Source: Chimonanthus salicifolius
Taxonomy: Eukaryota > Streptophyta > Magnoliopsida > Laurales > Calycanthaceae
Direction of reading: 5' to 3'
DNA: 64,000 nt
Assembly (NCBI GenBank): GCA_013350335.1
Contig: CM023535.1
Span: 39,616,069 to 39,680,068, forward strand
This document shows, piece after piece, positions 60,354 through 64,000 of the stretch (its first letter is position 1; the number at the start of each line of letters is the position of its first letter). Below the pieces are notes generated by a model that was not told where the DNA came from, did not search any database, and saw only the letters and a list, made by a program, of their open reading frames with translations. Both the position numbers and the translations under genes were made by a program.

Positions 60354-63111
60354 TTATTTGAATAAACTAGGGTACAACCTCTGCAATGTCGACTCTGGTT
60401 CCCACGTCATATGTTGTATGTCACGATGTTGCCACAACACTTGCACTAATGGTATGGACTTCCTTCTGAGTACTTGAGTCCGAGATCCTTGTATCTCAAT
60501 TGGTACTTCTTCGAATGTTAGATCTTCCGAGACTTCAATGTCCTCGTAACTCAACACAAGGGATGGATCAGGCTCGTATGTTTTCAACATAGATACATGG
60601 AATGTACTATGTACTCTTGTCATAGTCTGAGGGAGATCTAGTTGATAGGCTACTTCACCTATTCTCTTCAAAATTTCAGAAGATCCAACATATTGAGGTG
60701 ATAGTTTTCCCTTACGACCAAACCGCTGTACTCCATGACATGGTGCGACACGTATGAATACTCGATCACTGACTGCAAACTCCAAAGGTTTCCGCCTTTT
60801 GTCAGCATAACTCTTATATCTGCTTTGGGCTGTCTTAAGACGCTATCTTATCACTTCAACTTGTTTAGAAGTCTCACGTACCAAGTCTGGACCCAACAAT
60901 GCTTTGTCCCCTACTTATATCCAACATAGAGGTGACCTGCAAGGTCTACCATACAGGGCTTCATAGGGCGCTATTTGTATATTAGAGTGATAATTGTTGT
61001 TGTATACAAACTCAATCAATGCTAAATGGTCTCTCCAACTTCCTTGCATATCCATGACACATGCCCTTAGCATATCTTCCAAAGTTTGGATGGTTCATTC
61101 TGATTGACCATCAGTTTGGGGGTGAAAAGCAGTGCTAAAACATAGCTTAGTCCCCATTTCTTCCTGTAATCCTTACCAAAATCTAGACACAAATCTAGGG
61201 TCTCTATCAGATACAATAGAAACATGTACCTCATGTAATCTAATTATATCCTTTAGATACATTCTACTCAAGGTAGTCAAAGAATCATTTTTTTAATAGG
61301 CAGGAAATGGACTGATTTTGTTAATCAATCAACTATTACCCAAATAGGATCGTTTTTCTTAGAAGACTTTGGGAAACCAGTCACAAAGTCCATAGTGATA
61401 TGCTCCCATTTCCATTTAGCCACCTAAAGAGGTTGCGTCTTTCCACCAGGTCGTTGATGTTTTGCCTTAACCTGTTGCCAAGTTAGACATTTAGATACAA
61501 AATCTATCACTTCCCGTTTCATACCTTTCCACCAAAATAGTCGTCGCAGATCGTGATACATTTTTGTACCACCAGGGTGTACTGCTAATCGAGAACGATG
61601 AAAGTGGTCAAGTGCTTTTTCTCTGCATTCATTTGATTTTGGTACAAATAGTCTATCTTTGAAAGTCAGACTTCCATCAGTCCCGATCTTCCATTCTTCC
61701 AAAGTAGTTCCTCCTGAAAGCTGAGTCACCAAATCCTTTGCTTCTGGATCATTCTATTGTCATTCCATCACTATCTGACTATTTCGTGCTGCAGAACCAA
61801 GTTTTGAATTCTTGTTATCCCGTTTCCTTCAATCAACTCCAGATCATAGTCAGATAAGATTTCCAACATCTTCTACTGCAAGGATGTCATACATGCTATA
61901 TTGCCATGTGACTTCTGCTCAAGGCGTCTGCCACCACATTAGTCTTTCCTGGATGGTAGGAGAGACTGAAATCGTAATCTCCTACATATTCCATCCATCT
62001 CCGCTGTCTCATATTCAGATCCTTCTGAGTAAACAAATATTTGAGACTATGGTGATCAGAAAATAAATTAAATTTCTCACCATACAAGTAATTCCTCAAA
62101 AGTTTTAATGAGAAGACAACAACTGCTAGTTCCAGATCATGAGTTGGATAATTTTGCTCATGTCCCTTCAGTTGTCTGGAACCGTAAGCTACTATATTTC
62201 CTTCCTGCATTAAAACACATCCTAAAGCATCACAAAATACATCATAACCTCGTCCTTGTTCAGGCACTATCAATACTGGAGAGGTGGCCAATTTCTCCTT
62301 CAAATCCTAAAATGTTTTTTCACAAGCATCACTCCATTCGAACTTGACGTTTTTCCTCTTCAACCGAGTCATTGGCACCGCAATTTGGAAAAAGTGTAGG
62401 ATAAATTTCCTATAATATCCGGCTAATCCCAAAAAGCTTCGGATTTCAAACAAATTCTTGGGGCTTTCCCAATTCTTCACTGTTTCTACCTTTGTTGGAT
62501 CTACCAAGATTCCTTCTGTAGACACTACGTGTCCAAGAAATTGTACTTGAGTTAACCAAAACTCACACTTGCTCAGCTTAGCATACAACTGGTGATCTTT
62601 AAGGGTCTGAAGAACAATGCGTAGATGACGCTCATGCTCTTCCTGAGATGATGAATATATCAAAATATCATCTATAAAAACTATCACAAATACCCTCAAG
62701 TATGGTCAGAAGACACGATTCATCAGATCTATAAATATGACTGGTGCATTGGTTAATCCAAATGCCATTACCAAAAATTCATATAAACCATACTGCGTTC
62801 TAAAAGCAGACTTAGGAATGTCTTCCTCCAAAATCTGCAACTGTTGATATCACGACCTCAAGTCGATTTTAAAGAAGCATTTTGATCCTCTAAATAGAAC
62901 AAATAGATCATCTATCCTAGGTAATGGATACTTGTTCTTTATAGTTACCTGATTGAGTCATCGGTAATTTATACAGATTCTCATCGATCCATCTTTTTTT
63001 TTCACAAAGAGAGCGGGTGCGCCCCGAGGTGAATTACTTTGTCGAATAAAATCAAGGTTGAGAAACTCATCTACCTGCATAGCTAGCTCTCTTTGTTCAT
63101 TATTCATATGA
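60354..63111 (-). pseudogene. Element D pol (RT, RNase H, integrase, chromodomain-like tail), degenerate
   Basis: Reverse-strand pieces in order: RT from [18 protein letters not shown] (near 63100) through a [13 protein letters not shown] block (about 62690) to the RNase H connection; RNase H (62303-61896: [29 protein letters not shown]) lacking several residues after CDA; integrase zinc domain (61732-61424: HPGGTKMYHD, CLTWQQ with one Cys changed to Trp); integrase core with stops, including one straight after GQSE; and C-terminus 60785-60354 (GRKGKLSPQYVG, HVSMLKTYEPDP, MTWEPES...YPSLFK). It belongs to the same broad chromovirus group as A and B but is clearly diverged. Several stops and frameshifts make it inactive. 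Confidence 0.9.
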
Positions 63112-63317
63112 ATTATTCCGCAACTACTAAGAAAAAAATATGAAAATGTTTTAGTGGACTTAGTCCATGCACACGTAATAGTGGCCAGTTAAGGGTTAGG
63201 TTTTGGAAACTCAGACTTGACTCGCATCGTGACGACCCGTCCTCTCTCACTTATTTAAAATATATATATATATATATACTCTGATTTGTGGCAAGTGGAA
63301 AAGGGCAGGGCGTTACA
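63112..63317 (+). mobile_element. Truncated LTR 3' end (about 206 bp) inside element D
   Basis: A forward LTR end of the A/C type: GGACTTAGTCCATGCACACG, TGGCCAGTTAAGG, CTCGCATCGTGACG, a (TA)n run and GGGCGTTACA at 63317. Its 5' part is missing. The flanking D sequence jumps from RT to gag, so a deletion took D's protease and RT start along with most of this LTR. Confidence 0.8.
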
Positions 63318-64000
63318 CCATAGAGCCTCTGGAAGTTTGTTGAGAACCTCTGCCAAAAGATGATTGTGCAACAGATTGAGTTGGCCTCACATTCTATGAA
63401 GGTACGTCTCTGCCAAGATAGGGCCAATCCCTAAGTATTTGTCCTGCATGTTTGCAGTGATAGCACGTCCTCTCTTTACCCGTCTGGCAAGTCCTGGTTG
63501 TATGTCCTAGCTGATTGTAAAAATAGCACACCAGCTGTCGTGTGTCAGCTTGACTTGTCTGTCCTGCTACAAGTTGGCTTTTCTTAAAGCATGGTCTTTT
63601 CTAGGTGAACTTGACCTTCTTATTGGAGGAGGGTTTCTGGAAGCTTTCGGTACTTCTATTGGTAGAGTCTACGGCTTCCACCTTTGAAGCTCGCTTGATG
63701 ATCTCCTCCAAGGTGTTGAAAGTCAAACCAACCACTTACCGTTGCAAAAACGGTCGAAGTTCATTTTCAAAGTGCTGGATCTTCTCCTCTTCATTTGCCG
63801 CTATCCAAGGCACATACTGCATTAACTCAATAAAGCTTATGACGTATTGTGCCACTGTATCAGATCATTGCTGGATGTTGAGAAATTGTCTCTTCTTTGG
63901 TTCCTGCACCGTTTTAGGGTGACAACGTGCGATAAAAGCAGCTGAAAACTCCTCTAAAGTCATTGACTCGTGATTATGAGCCAGACTATTTTCCTACCAC
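63318..64000 (-). pseudogene. Element D gag, C-terminal part, runs off the window
   Basis: Reverse strand: MTLEEFSAAFIARCHP, then VAQYVISFIELMQYVP, EEEKIQHFENELRPFLQRLV and LEEIIKRASKVEAV, the standard retrotransposon Gag core. Two zinc knuckles follow, CYFYNQLGHTTRTC and CYHCKHAGQILRDWP. Each has lost ligands (Cys to Tyr; His to Gln, Cys to Trp). A stop lies before the SDTVAQYV segment. Two knuckles distinguish it from the single-knuckle Gag of A and B. The start lies beyond 64000. Confidence 0.85.

Overview
The window is repetitive nuclear DNA of a land plant, most likely a seed plant with a large genome. The evidence is plant-type Ty3/gypsy chromoviruses with very long LTRs and an initiator-tRNA-Met primer site, Tork-like Ty1/copia remains, TA-rich spacers, and no bacterial-style gene packing. 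I see no convincing intact host gene. Almost everything is LTR retrotransposon, mostly one Tekay/Del-like gypsy family with LTRs of 3.3-3.9 kb, stacked inside one another.

Layout. (1) 1-2352: the 3' part of a forward gypsy LTR running in from the left. It sits in the 5' LTR (2353-3100) of broken gypsy element C, whose gag (3618-3907 and 7267-7595) is split by a reverse solo LTR (3908-7266, TSD GGAAC) and then lost. (2) 7596-9214: unrecognised spacer. (3) 9220-34619: a nest five insertions deep. A copia element (TSD TCAAG) holds a reverse solo LTR (11210-34052, GGTAT). That holds a reverse solo LTR (14383-33899, CATTT), which holds near-intact gypsy element B (15913-31884, GTCCA), whose pol holds a reverse solo LTR (22824-26300, TGGCA). 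(4) 34625-40700: older mixed sequence with reverse copia scraps, a possible hAT end, a possible host exon and a decayed LTR piece. (5) 40707-64000: reverse gypsy element D. Its 3' LTR holds a reverse solo LTR (41602-57858, TTAAG), which holds complete gypsy element A (43082-55796, TCCCT). D's broken pol and gag run off the right end.

Coding state. A and B each have one gag-pol frame (Gag with CCHC knuckle, aspartic protease, RT, RNase H, DD35E integrase, chromodomain-like tail). A has three in-frame stops and an Asp-to-Asn change in the RT active site. B has one amber stop in gag plus the inserted solo LTR. Neither can make the full set of proteins.

The most interesting signal is non-coding. 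All the related LTRs in which both ends can be read share a layout: usually a TATA-like box, about 150-200 bp later a splice-donor-like GTTAGT/GTAAGT, then an array of short inverted repeats (GGTTCGGCCA-n-TGGCCGAACC), a cluster of small hairpins whose stems covary between copies, a CTAAC branch-like site inside a conserved stem, and a pyrimidine tract with AG. I read this as an LTR-borne leader intron of about 1.6-2.5 kb carrying a hairpin array. The diverged LTR of element D carries a different palindrome array (CTCGGAA-n-TTCCGAG). These are inferences from one window; RNA data would settle them.
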